The notes under the pieces are model-generated. The model ran no database searches and was not told the DNA's origin. It was given only the letters and a program-made list of their open reading frames with translations. From CAYPNF01 sp964411985 (GTDB taxonomy: Bacteria; Verrucomicrobiota; Verrucomicrobiia; Limisphaerales; J093), in contig CAYPNF010000001.1 of NCBI GenBank assembly GCA_964411985.1, positions 124,001 to 188,000 on the forward strand: DNA of 64,000 nt, in the 5' to 3' direction. Made by a program: the position numbers and the translations under genes. This document shows positions 1 through 8,615 of the stretch, piece by piece (within the stretch, counting starts at the first letter, position 1; every line of letters begins with the position of its first letter).

Positions 1-1282
1 TGGAACGTTGGAGTTCTTTCCAGGTCATTCGGAAGAAGGGAGCCAGCACCGCGCGTTCACCGATCAACGCGTTGGGGAGGAGATTGGTGGTAGCGACGCG
101 AGAGAAGGAGGTCTGGAGGGAGGCGTATGTCTCGTCGTTTGGACTCGCTTGGTTGAGACAACGCTCCGTGGTCCGAGCAGCCGTCCGAATCATGGCGGTA
201 CGGGTAAGGTAAGCGAGTGCGGTGGGCGCAAGGTCGAGTGTGCTGGCGAGCTGGAGTTGGAGGTCGACTTTTGCGGCCAGAGAGTCGGTCTTGCCCGCTT
301 CGGCTTCGAGGACCGCTTGAAGAGCCTCGATGCGTGCAGCCTCCCGCAACGAACTCAGATGAGTCTGCTCGGTATCCAGTCCGTAGGAATAGTCCACCGG
401 GTAGCGATAGCGCGGGTAGCGTAAGCCCTCCTGGACCTTAGCCAGTAAGGCCTTGTTGGTCTCAGCATAAGCCGCGACCATCACGCGCACCGAGGGCGCC
501 CAGCGATTCGTGCGCAGGAAAAGGCTCGCCTCTCGGACCTCGTTCGAGCGGCTATCCGGAAAAGTCCGCAGCAAGGTGAATGCCTGGGTCAATACCAACG
601 CTCCGTTCTCGGCATCAGGCACGGTTTGCCAAGCGTTCATCTCCAACCCCATGGCAGGCAACCCGGCCGCGCGAATGCGATCCAACTGGCGGGTGACATC
701 GCGATGAAGATCGACACGCCAGACCAGGAAGGCGGCCAGGCACAGCAGGACCAGGATTTGCATCGCTTTGCCGAACTTGCGCATGAGCGGTGAAGGCGGG
801 GTGCGTTGTTGACGCAGTTGCTGTAGCTCGCTCTTGAGCCAGGAAAACAGAGTCCTAGGCACCGCACTGGCCCCTGCCCCATCGTTGGGTGTCATGCTTT
901 CCATGAACTGTCTGCGGATCGAAATGGAATTGATTACAAGCAGTCCAAGGAGGACTATTGTGCCTGCCCCACAGTACCAGCCCACAGGCTCGGCGGATTC
1001 GAAAAGGGCCGCGATCAGCCCGCACCCCACGAGCACCACGATGACCATAAGCGCAGGCCCCAGGAATCGGTGTTCTTTTCCAAGCAGGCCACAAACGCCG
1101 CCGCCCAGCCCAAAAGACAGCATGTACAGTCCAAGGGGTGAGACGTCCGCAAGGAGTTTGCTACCAGTTTCAACGCCTCCAAGCAGGCATAGCGATGCGA
1201 GGAAGGCGACAAGGATGATAGCGAAAGCAAACAGGGCTCCCAGTAGAAACCCTCCGCAGAACCTGTGGTAGGATTCTTTCAC
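1..1282 (-). CDS. Partial polytopic membrane protein with large extracytoplasmic domain, unknown function
   Basis: The frame is open from a GTG at 1282 (MKESYHRF) to the left edge, so the C-terminus is missing; about 427 residues are visible. Hydrophobic segments lie at about residues 11-36, 49-68, 75-95 and 103-120, then a basic cytoplasmic stretch, a fifth membrane segment at about 174-189 and a long soluble domain rich in Leu, Ala and Arg. I do not recognise the family. An in-frame ATG at 904 (MESMTPND) is preceded by no stop, so two fused genes or a second internal start are both possible: the part after 904 alone would make a single-pass anchored protein. No clear ribosome binding site is seen before the GTG. 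Confidence 0.55.
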   Translation of the reverse strand, partial: MKESYHRFCGGFLLGALFAFAIILVAFLASLCLLGGVETGSKLLADVSPLGLYMLSFGLGGGVCGLLGKEHRFLGPALMVIVVLVGCGLIAALFESAEPVGWYCGAGTIVLLGLLVINSISIRRQFMESMTPNDGAGASAVPRTLFSWLKSELQQLRQQRTPPSPLMRKFGKAMQILVLLCLAAFLVWRVDLHRDVTRQLDRIRAAGLPAMGLEMNAWQTVPDAENGALVLTQAFTLLRTFPDSRSNEVREASLFLRTNRWAPSVRVMVAAYAETNKALLAKVQEGLRYPRYRYPVDYSYGLDTEQTHLSSLREAARIEALQAVLEAEAGKTDSLAAKVDLQLQLASTLDLAPTALAYLTRTAMIRTAARTTERCLNQASPNDETYASLQTSFSRVATTNLLPNALIGERAVLAPFFRMTWKELQRS

Positions 1283-1351
1283 TAGGGGGAGTGTTACGCT
1301 TGGGTGCGCTGAGTTTCAATCAGATCTGGCTACGATGCCGCATGGAAGAGA

Positions 1352-1374
1352 GTTGCCCCTCAGCGAGGGGCAAC
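1352..1374 (-). terminator. Stem-loop after the LamG glycosidase-like gene
   Basis: A perfect 9-bp stem (GTTGCCCCT / AGGGGCAAC) with a 5-nt loop lies 34 bases past the stop codon of the minus-strand gene 1408-4059. The downstream side on the minus strand is only moderately pyrimidine-rich, with no long T run, so it may be a weak terminator or an mRNA 3' end stabiliser. Confidence 0.45.
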
Positions 1375-1407
1375 CCACCAGGAGAGGCGAGCCGGGCTTG
1401 ACGAGTC

Positions 1408-4059
1408 TCACGGGGGCGTACTTTTCCAGATTCGGGAAACCTGCTGTTTTGAAGGATCCTGGCTGTTGGCGTAGCCGTCCAAGGCCTTCTCCAGACCGTT
1501 GCAGAGTCGGGCGACCGTGTTGAGATAGAGTTGGTCGGCGGCCGCTTGGGATCGATCGGGGAGTGGGGTCAGTTTTCCTAGCGCCAGCAACCTGGCTCGC
1601 TCCTGAGTCACAGCCAGGCTGCGCACCGCTAGTCGAGCGTGAGCGGCTTCATAAGTCGCGGCGCGCCCAGCTTTTTGCAGGGTTTGGTGAAAGCGGCGCA
1701 TCCGATCCACTTTGGTCAGGAGAGAAGCGAGATCAGGCTTCTCGGCTTGGCGCAGAGTCTCAGAGACCTTCTTGCCGTTCACGTAAAGGGTCGAAGTTCC
1801 ATGCTCATCCACGGTGGCTGCCAGATGCACCCATTCCCCCGGCACGAGCTTCGCTTCATAGGAAAGACTGCCTGCATCGCTGATCAACCGCAGGGCGTTG
1901 CCAGGATGGGTGTCAAAGGTGAAGCCAGTCGCCTGACCGACCGGACATTTGTCCAGCAGCCTTCCTTGGGTGGTCTCTGGACGAACCAAAGCGTAGAGAG
2001 TGGCTCCGCTCGCCAGATCGAGCGCCGGCGAATTGGGAACTTCCAGATACCCCTCTCCCGTCAGATGCAACGTCTTGCCGAAGGGTGAATCGGTGGTTTC
2101 GACCTTGCCAACTGCTCTGGCGGCAGGCAGCGGTCCGACGGAGTTAGCAAACGAACCGTCGGTAGAAGGCGCGAAGCTCCAACGCCCCAGCAGCGCGGCG
2201 TCGGTCAGCAAGGGACCGGGATCAGGCTGTGCCAAGGTGGCGATCTCCGCCGGGGTAAGTGCGCGCCGGAAAAGGCAAACGCGAGCGAAGTCACCGCTGA
2301 ATCGACTGCCGCCATCGCTATCCCCCCCAATGCGAAGCGGCAACGGGTTGGCCACAATCGCCGGAGCAGGCTTGGATACTGGAAGTACAGAGTCTCTTGG
2401 AGTAACCGGGATCGAGTAGTCAGGTTTGGGTAAGGGAAAAGAGCGCGCTTTTGACTGTCCACGAAGAATCTGGATAGCGGCGCGAGGGGGCGTACGATCG
2501 TAGGGCAGAAACACGGACTCACCATCATAGGAGGACCACCGGCGGCCATTGACCCGGACCCCGGTGATAGGCCCTTGGCCCACCACCGCCAGGTAGAGGT
2601 TCTTGTTTCCGAAACGTATCGGGAATCTCTGTTCCAGCGAAGTGATGCCAGGGGGTATGTGGGGAACCAGAGTCAAACCCTCGGCCCGATAGAGATACTC
2701 AAACAGACCGCGGATCAGCCCAGCGGGTGCACCGAAGGCATCATAGGTGATGTTGATGGGCTCGCGTGGCTGATAGACTTCGCTACCGAACTTGACCAAC
2801 GGATTGTCCATCCGGAATTGCCGGGCGAAGGTCATCATCTGCTTCATGGAACGTCGCGCGTCCTCGTACTGGCCGACCCGATAGTACGCCATCATCATCC
2901 GCGCCTCGCAAGTGGTCCAGTGGCCGCCGTTCACCCAGGTACCGAAGCCCCAGAGGCCTTCGGGTTTCTCATACATATCGTCTAAAGAAGGGTAATTCGG
3001 AATAATCAGGTCATAAGGGCGAAGTCCGGGTATGGACGCCATCTTGCGGTAGATCTTCACCGACTGAGCCTGGTCCACGACCCGGAAGCAGATGGCATCG
3101 TGGTTGGGCGAAGCTTCGAAATAGCCGTGCTTGGAAGCACCAAATACGCCGTGGCGGGTTCCATCCGGATCCTGGTACTTGATGAAGTAACCTTCGTCCG
3201 TAGCCAACTGGTTGAGACCTTGCCGGGCTGAGTCGCGGAGGGTTTGGAACTGACGCATTCCTTCATGATTCCCCACGAGCTTCTGCAACTCGATGAATCG
3301 GTCCAGGAAAGCAATGTAGGTCACGGACAGACCAGTCAGATACGCTCGTCCGTAGGTGTTATCGGGCAGTTTGCTCCCTGCATAGCTGGGAGCCAGGAGG
3401 TTCCCAGCAGCCCCAGCCAGAAACAGGTTGTTCTTGGGGTCCCGGCGCGATTCGATGAACTTGGCGCACCGTTCCAGTAAAGGAAGATACCTTTGGATGG
3501 CGGAGCGGTCGCGGGTGATCAGGAGCAACTCCGACTGCAAGAGCGCTCCTGCCGCGGTGAACTCCATGCCCCAATCGTGCATGGCGACCCGACCGTCCCC
3601 CTGGCGATGCATGGCCCAGGTTTCGTTGGCACAGTCCATCAGACACCCGTCCGGAGGCACCCAACTATCCTTTCCGTTCCAGACGTAGCTTGTCTTACCA
3701 TCCCCCATCTTGTTGAACCAAAGATCCTGGGAATTCTGCAAGAAAGTGGCAAAGGGCTCTTCGTAAAACGGAAGCGCACAATGCGTAGTGCCATAGCTGT
3801 TTTGCACCCACCACGCGCCCCAGGTGGGACCTTCCACCAAACCATTCCATGAGGGTTGGTACAGCATGGTCATGTTCAGGAACTCCGGATCTGCCGCGTA
3901 CATTCGGCGGGAGAGGTCCAGCAGCTGCAGGTACTCCGGGTCACCCTCCCCGCGAAAGTACGGACCTTCGTACATCTGATCCTTTCCCGCTGCCTCGCTT
4001 GTAAGACAGGCTAAGCCGAGGGCGGCACCGGTAAGAAAACGGAACAAGTCGGTTCTCAT
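1408..4059 (-). CDS. Secreted six-hairpin glycosidase-like protein with LamG (concanavalin-like) module
   Basis: 883 residues with a signal peptide (about 1-23). The first 470 residues, rich in aromatic residues and with motifs such as GTWVNGGHWTTCEARM, resemble the (alpha/alpha)6 barrels of bacterial polysaccharide hydrolases; the substrate cannot be told. A LamG-type lectin module follows at about 585-770. Its usual last strand (PLRIGG...FSGDF...RALTPAEI) comes before the first strand (GRWSF) and the LYVNGKKVSE segment, so the module looks circularly permuted. A helical tail of about 100 residues ends the protein. Start at 4059 gives a clean signal peptide. Probably acts at the cell surface or in the periplasm on plant or algal polysaccharide; the catalytic assignment is inference. 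Confidence 0.6.
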   Translation of the reverse strand: MRTDLFRFLTGAALGLACLTSEAAGKDQMYEGPYFRGEGDPEYLQLLDLSRRMYAADPEFLNMTMLYQPSWNGLVEGPTWGAWWVQNSYGTTHCALPFYEEPFATFLQNSQDLWFNKMGDGKTSYVWNGKDSWVPPDGCLMDCANETWAMHRQGDGRVAMHDWGMEFTAAGALLQSELLLITRDRSAIQRYLPLLERCAKFIESRRDPKNNLFLAGAAGNLLAPSYAGSKLPDNTYGRAYLTGLSVTYIAFLDRFIELQKLVGNHEGMRQFQTLRDSARQGLNQLATDEGYFIKYQDPDGTRHGVFGASKHGYFEASPNHDAICFRVVDQAQSVKIYRKMASIPGLRPYDLIIPNYPSLDDMYEKPEGLWGFGTWVNGGHWTTCEARMMMAYYRVGQYEDARRSMKQMMTFARQFRMDNPLVKFGSEVYQPREPINITYDAFGAPAGLIRGLFEYLYRAEGLTLVPHIPPGITSLEQRFPIRFGNKNLYLAVVGQGPITGVRVNGRRWSSYDGESVFLPYDRTPPRAAIQILRGQSKARSFPLPKPDYSIPVTPRDSVLPVSKPAPAIVANPLPLRIGGDSDGGSRFSGDFARVCLFRRALTPAEIATLAQPDPGPLLTDAALLGRWSFAPSTDGSFANSVGPLPAARAVGKVETTDSPFGKTLHLTGEGYLEVPNSPALDLASGATLYALVRPETTQGRLLDKCPVGQATGFTFDTHPGNALRLISDAGSLSYEAKLVPGEWVHLAATVDEHGTSTLYVNGKKVSETLRQAEKPDLASLLTKVDRMRRFHQTLQKAGRAATYEAAHARLAVRSLAVTQERARLLALGKLTPLPDRSQAAADQLYLNTVARLCNGLEKALDGYANSQDPSKQQVSRIWKSTPP

Positions 4060-4176
4060 GAGTGTGGTTCAAGAGTGGTCATCTAGCGAAGAAGCCTACC
4101 CTTTTCCTCCCCCACCAGTCCAGCTTTGGTCAGACTCGCGTCGGTTGGCACTGAAGTGCCTTGAGCCAGCCGCTCA

Positions 4177-4363
4177 GGCGAAGCTTTTGGAGTGCGGCGC
4201 CACCAGGTGCCGCTTTCCCCTTGATATGCACCGACCATTCGGGAGGGTCCCAAAGCGGTACTTCGCTTCGCTCCTCACCGCACTCCAAAAGCTTCGCCAC
4301 CGCGATCGGCCTGCTGAAAGTCCGCCAGGTCTTGGAGTGAAGACTGCAGCAATGCACCGCTTT
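4177..4363. repeat. REP-like palindromic repeat cluster, three units
   Basis: Arms 4177-4197 and 4278-4298 are perfect 21-nt inverted copies. Each is the edge of a longer unit that starts CTTTTGGAGTGCGG and ends CCGCTTT (unit A 4184-4216 on plus, unit B 4290-4250 on minus). A third, diverged plus-strand unit lies at about 4331-4363 (TTGGAGTG ... CACCGCTTTC). Unit A folds by itself into GCGGCGCC-ACCA-GGTGCCGC, an 8-bp stem with one G-U pair. Paired inverted hairpins of this size in intergenic DNA are typical of REP/BIME elements. They fill the roughly 360-bp space 4060-4420, in which no gene is supported. Confidence 0.75.
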
Positions 4364-4420
4364 CGGATCCTCAGGCGAGTCCGAATCGTTCCAATCGCGC
4401 CACCGACCCTGCGCTCTGCC

Positions 4421-6677
4421 TCAGGGTGTCTCGAGCATAAAGAACCGATTCGGGTCAAGCGGGTCTACCACATCACGAACATGCATCACGCCAAACTGGT
4501 CGAACTGATTGGTCAAGACAGGAGCCCATCGCTCTGGCGGCGCAGGAACATCCGAAACGGCCCAAAGGACGAAAGTGGACCCAGGAGGTCCACCGATCCC
4601 AGTCAAGTCGACCTTCTGGCCCAACGCCAATGACGCGCAAAGCTTCATTCCATCCGAGAGGCCATTCACGCTGAGCCGGTAGGTTCCCGTGCCAGCCCAG
4701 CCACTGCTCCGATCCCCAACCAAAACGACGTAGGTACCGTCGATGGGCAAACTCATGCTGACTTGAACCGACGCAGCAGCATAGGGCGCTTTCAGCAAAG
4801 AGCCGTCAGGGCCGTAGAGACGCAACCAGGGGGTGAGCGGGCTGCTGGCCACCATTTCGCCGAGCTCCAGCGAGATACTGTCGCCTGCACATGCAGTGAA
4901 GGTCCATGTATCGATATCCCCAGGCTCGATCATTGCTTCGTAAGTGCCGACGCCCGTCATCGCCCCACCCTCATCGTTGGGCGAAATCGCCAGGATGGCA
5001 CCCGTTTTGGCAAGGCTCAACCGGTAGTTGCCCGTTCCCGCCCAGCCACTGCTCCGATCCCNNNNNNNNNNNNNNNNNNNNNNNNNNNNNNNNNNNNNNN
5101 NNNNNNNNNNNNNNNNNNNNNNNNNNNNNNNNNNNNNNNNNNNNNNNNNNNNNNNNNNNNNGCGAGATCACCAACGCGGCCCCCGTCTTGGCAAGGCTCA
5201 ACCGGTAGTTGCCCGTTCCCGCCCAGCCACTGCTCCGATCCCCCGCCACCACCAGAAAGGTCCCACTGTTCGTCGCCCGTGCCGTCACCTCCGCTGCAGC
5301 CGGCGCCGCATAGCCCCAATCCAGCAACACTCCATCGGGCCCGTAAAGCTTCAACTCCGGGGTCAACGGGCTGCCCGTAACCATTTCCCCCATCCGCACC
5401 ACGATGTTCTCTCCCGCGTTGGCCGTAAAGGTCCACGCGTCCACGTCCCCGGTCTCGATCGCGGAAACATAAGTTGTCCCATTGGTCAAAGCTCCCCCCT
5501 CATCGTTGGGCGAGATCACCAACGCGGCCCCCGTCTTGGCAAGGCTCAACCGGTAGTTGCCCGTACCGGAACCCCCGTTGTTGTCCCTGACGCGCACGGT
5601 GAAGGTCCCGCTGTTCGTCGCCCGCGCCGTCACCTCAGCCGCGGCAGCGGCAGTCGCCGATCCCAGCAAGGCCCCGCTTGGGTCGTAAAGCCGCAACTGC
5701 GGACTCAGGCTGCTGCCCGGTGTGATTTCCCCGACGCGGAGGACCATGCCCTCGCCGGTGGTGGCAGTGAAGGTCCAGCTGTCCTCCCTTCCGGCGGAGG
5801 AGATGGCACCCAGCGAAGTGGTTCCGTTGGTTAGCACGTTCGTTCCGAGTGGCTCGGTCGCACTGCGAGTCCAGCGCAGCCGATAGGTTCCTGTTCCTGT
5901 TTCAGTGGAATCACTGACAAGCACCGTATAGGTGCCCTCCACCTCAAGAGCCGCGTCCAACGTGGCTGCCACTGCATCCTGTTTGACCCCCTTCCGCGCG
6001 CCATCCGGCCCGTACAATTCGATCTTGGGGGCGAAGGCTGCGCCACCCGAAACCTCGGTCACCTGCAAGGTAACCCTCCCGCCTGGTGCTCCTTGAAAAC
6101 TCCAAAGGTCAAGGTCGCCGAGACCGATGACGCCGTCATGGTCCGCTCCTTCGCTGAGCAAGCCACCTTCATCCCCAGCGGGAACCGTGAACACCCCTGG
6201 AACCTGCGCCAACCAAATTCGATAGTTCCCCTCGCCCGCCTTGTTGTCATTGCTCACTGTGACCGTGTAGGTGCCGGCCCCAGGAGCCTGAATGTCCAAA
6301 CGCGCTGCCAAAGCGCCAGCATCGCCCCCCAACCAGCCACCGTCAGGACCAAACAGTTCCATCCTCGGAGTGAACCCAGCGCCCCCGGAGAGTTCTGCAA
6401 TCTGTAGGACAATCCGATCCCCTGCATCCGCCGCCACGGTATGAGAACGGGTGGTGTTAGGAGTGATGGACCCATCTTGGTACCCCCCGTTCGGAAGAGC
6501 GTCTTGCGCACGACCGGTCCCCGAGGACAGGAAAGCGAGAAGCACCGCGCTCGCCAACGCCAGCCAGGAGGGGGCCCTAAATGGGCCAAACAACCTTGAT
6601 GGTCTTTCGGCCGACAAAGCTGACGCCGCCGAGGGCGCTCGTGAAGGGGAGTGAATGAGGCTGAGTCGCTGAGGCAT
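4421..6677 (-). CDS. Secreted PPC-type repeat protein, interrupted by an assembly gap
   Basis: N-terminal signal or anchor segment at about residues 35-58, then tandem beta-sandwich repeats of the bacterial pre-peptidase C-terminal (PPC) style, each with motifs like DxWTF, LYGPDG and GTGNYRLSLAKTG. The last repeats have a 348-bp (116-residue) period and are nearly identical in DNA. The C-terminus (from GSTFVLWAVSD to RFFMLETP) resembles the tail of many verrucomicrobial secreted proteins. The reading frame differs by one on the two sides of the N run. A true gap of 267 bp (348 minus 81), or that plus whole repeats, restores a single frame and gives 807 residues at minimum. Probably an extracellular adhesive or surface protein; no catalytic domain is visible. 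Confidence 0.7.
5062..5161. other. Assembly gap of 100 N inside PPC repeats
   Basis: Exactly 100 N, the usual placeholder for unknown length. It falls between near-identical repeat copies: the 60 bases to the left and those after 5162 both match the repeat copy beginning at 5510. The gap is therefore a repeat collapse, not a true break. Confidence 0.95.
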
Positions 6678-6972
6678 AGGTTTCTTATCCAGTGGTGGTG
6701 AGGAGATGGGTCAGGAGCAACACCTGGTCCCGTCGGAAGGGACCAGAAGTTGCGACGAATCGGTCTGACAACTCAATTCGCACCATAAATGTCACTATTA
6801 CATGTTAGTAGTAATACTGCAATGTGAGTTTCTGCGCATGGTGCCCGCCGCGCACTTTAGGGATCCGCCCACAAGGAAACCCGTGGTGTGGGAAAACCCG
6901 GAAGACACACGGCCAGCGGCAGTTCCGAATTGACAACTTCCCTGTGCCTGTTCTGCTTCTGCGCATCGAAGT
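6678..6972. other. Divergent intergenic region with AT-rich inverted repeat
   Basis: No gene is supported in these 295 bases between the PPC-repeat gene and the plus-strand gene at 6973. A locally AT-rich patch holds a 6-bp inverted repeat, TATTAC (6796-6801) and GTAATA (6811-6816), which could be a regulator site for either promoter. No convincing -35/-10 pair was picked out. Confidence 0.35.
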
Positions 6973-7434
6973 ATGAAGGCAAAGCAAGGTCCTAAGCGAC
7001 GTATTCTAACGCAGCAAAGCGCTTTCTCCACGCCAACCCTGGTTTCACTGTTCGCGATCCTCCCCAACTTGATGGCTGAATCTGCCCCGGTCACTTCGGC
7101 CGGTCAGGCAGAGTTTGGACTGGTGTCTCCCCCTGCACTGCCCGCTCCCGGGACCTATCGCGTATGGCCCAGCGAACCGCCGCCTGGCTGCCCGTTCCCG
7201 GCGTCGGAGACGATCAAGGCGGTGAGTTTCACCGGCCGACACGCCGAGTATACCGGCGCCGATACCTGGTATCCCTCCTGGGCCAGCGATGGGGTCCTTT
7301 ACTCGCCCTGGACCGATGGGGCGAATCGGCGGTTTGCCTTCAACTCGCGGACCACTTTGCTGGCGGATGAGGTCAAACCAGGAACCGCCAATATCGGGCT
7401 ATCCGAGATCGCCGTATTCAGAGCGAAACCATGA
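6973..7434 (+). pseudogene. Truncated secreted protein, probable deletion fusion
   Basis: 153 residues with a signal-like N-terminus. The middle (RHAEYTGADTWYPSWASDG, then LYSPWTDG) matches the opening of a family of roughly 500-residue secreted proteins of Planctomycetes and Verrucomicrobia that I recognise only by sequence. The match stops right after SPWTDG. The last 35 residues (TLLADEVKPGTANIGLSEIAVF) look instead like the end of a carbohydrate-binding or discoidin-like domain. This pattern suggests an internal deletion that joined two gene ends in frame. The stop overlaps the next start (ATGA at 7431-7434), so it may still be transcribed with the metallophosphoesterase. An alternative is a genuine short secreted protein. 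Confidence 0.5.
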
Positions 7435-8615
7435 GTTCCGCCGCGAGGTTCGCCATCTTCCTTACCGTCGCCCTCACTCTGTGGGGTATCCTGCACTGCT
7501 ACGTCTTCTGGCGATTAGCGTCGGTGCCTTGGGTCGCGGCACATGTCCCTGGTCGCAACCTGGCGGCGATAGGAATCTTCCTTTGGGGAAGCTATGTGCT
7601 GGCCCGTATCGCTGCCAACCTGCTTCCGAGTCCCTTGGCTTGGGTTGTAGAGTATGTGGCATCGGCGTGGCTGGGGGCCTTCTGGCTTATCTTCTTCGCT
7701 GTCCTTCTGACCGACGTCCTGACTGTGGGAGGACTCCTTGTCCCGAAAGCTGCGCCCAAGATCATGACCGGCGCGATACTCCTCGCAGGAGGGGCTGCCA
7801 TACTGGGGCTTGCGCAAGCCGCCCGCCCACCGGTCGTCAAGGACTACGAGCTGACGATCCCCGCCCTACCCCCGGAACGGGATGGCCTGACGTTGGTGCA
7901 CCTTTCGGATCTCCACCTGGGTAGCCTCTTAGGCGAGACCTGGATGACGAGGCTGATTCAGCAAGTCTCCGCCCTGAAACCAGACGCCGTGCTCGTGGTA
8001 GGCGACTTGATTGACGGCAACGTGGACCACGTGAGACCGCTGTTGCCGATCTTGAAAAGCCTGCAGGCTCCTTTGGGGGTCTGGGCAGTCACTGGCAACC
8101 ACGAATACTACGCTGGCTTGGAACCAAGCCTCCGGCTGCTCGAGGATGCCGGATACCGAGTGCTCCAAGATCGCTCCGCGGAGCTCGTTCCAGGTCTGGT
8201 CCTGGTCGGGGTGGGCGATCTAACGGCACGAAGAGAGTTCGGCGAGCGAGTCGATCCAATGGAGAAAGTCCTGGCCAAGCGGCCACCGGGCGCCACGATT
8301 CTGCTTTCCCATTCCCCTTCCGAAGCCGACGTCGCTTCCAGCCAGGGCGTGAGGCTGATGCTTTCCGGCCACACGCACGGAGGTCAGATCTGGCCTTTCA
8401 ACTACATCGTTGCACTCAAATACCCGCTGCTCGCTGGGCGTTACCAAGTCAGCAACATGGAGGTCATTGTGAGCCGTGGAGTGGGGACTTGGGGGCCCCG
8501 GATGCGGCTCTGGCATCCTTCGGAGATTGTAAGGATCCGGCTGCGCGCAGAAGCAAAGCGACTTTCTGCAGATAGTACTCATCCGCCTTGCACCAAGGCA
8601 GGTCGAGAAAGTTAG
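7431..8615 (+). CDS. Membrane-anchored calcineurin-like metallophosphoesterase (YkuE-like)
   Basis: 394 residues. Three to four N-terminal membrane segments (about residues 5-135) precede a metallophosphoesterase domain with all metal-binding motifs: SDLHLGS (DxH), GDLID (GDxxD), TGNHEYY (GNHE), LLSHSP and GHTHGGQIWPF. Members of this family hydrolyse phosphoesters; YkuE-type proteins have been linked to lipid headgroups such as UDP-diacylglucosamine, but the substrate here is unknown. It overlaps the preceding short gene by 4 nt. Its last 50 codons overlap the 3' end of the convergent PQQ gene by 152 bp; the conserved domain ends near EIVRIRLRAE, so the overlap falls partly on a variable tail. 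Confidence 0.85.
   Translation: MSSAARFAIFLTVALTLWGILHCYVFWRLASVPWVAAHVPGRNLAAIGIFLWGSYVLARIAANLLPSPLAWVVEYVASAWLGAFWLIFFAVLLTDVLTVGGLLVPKAAPKIMTGAILLAGGAAILGLAQAARPPVVKDYELTIPALPPERDGLTLVHLSDLHLGSLLGETWMTRLIQQVSALKPDAVLVVGDLIDGNVDHVRPLLPILKSLQAPLGVWAVTGNHEYYAGLEPSLRLLEDAGYRVLQDRSAELVPGLVLVGVGDLTARREFGERVDPMEKVLAKRPPGATILLSHSPSEADVASSQGVRLMLSGHTHGGQIWPFNYIVALKYPLLAGRYQVSNMEVIVSRGVGTWGPRMRLWHPSEIVRIRLRAEAKRLSADSTHPPCTKAGRES

Noticed and set aside
4058..4633. Plus-strand gene in the space after the LamG gene
   Set aside because: The frame runs through the REP-like hairpins, and its repeated peptide KLLECG is only the translation of that repeat.
4971..5061. Frameshift mutation in the PPC-repeat gene
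   Set aside because: The frame change coincides with the artificial 100-N gap and disappears with the gap length predicted from the repeat period.
4900..5840. CRISPR array in the repetitive stretch
   Set aside because: The repeats are 348-bp coding units without spacers and lie in one protein reading frame.
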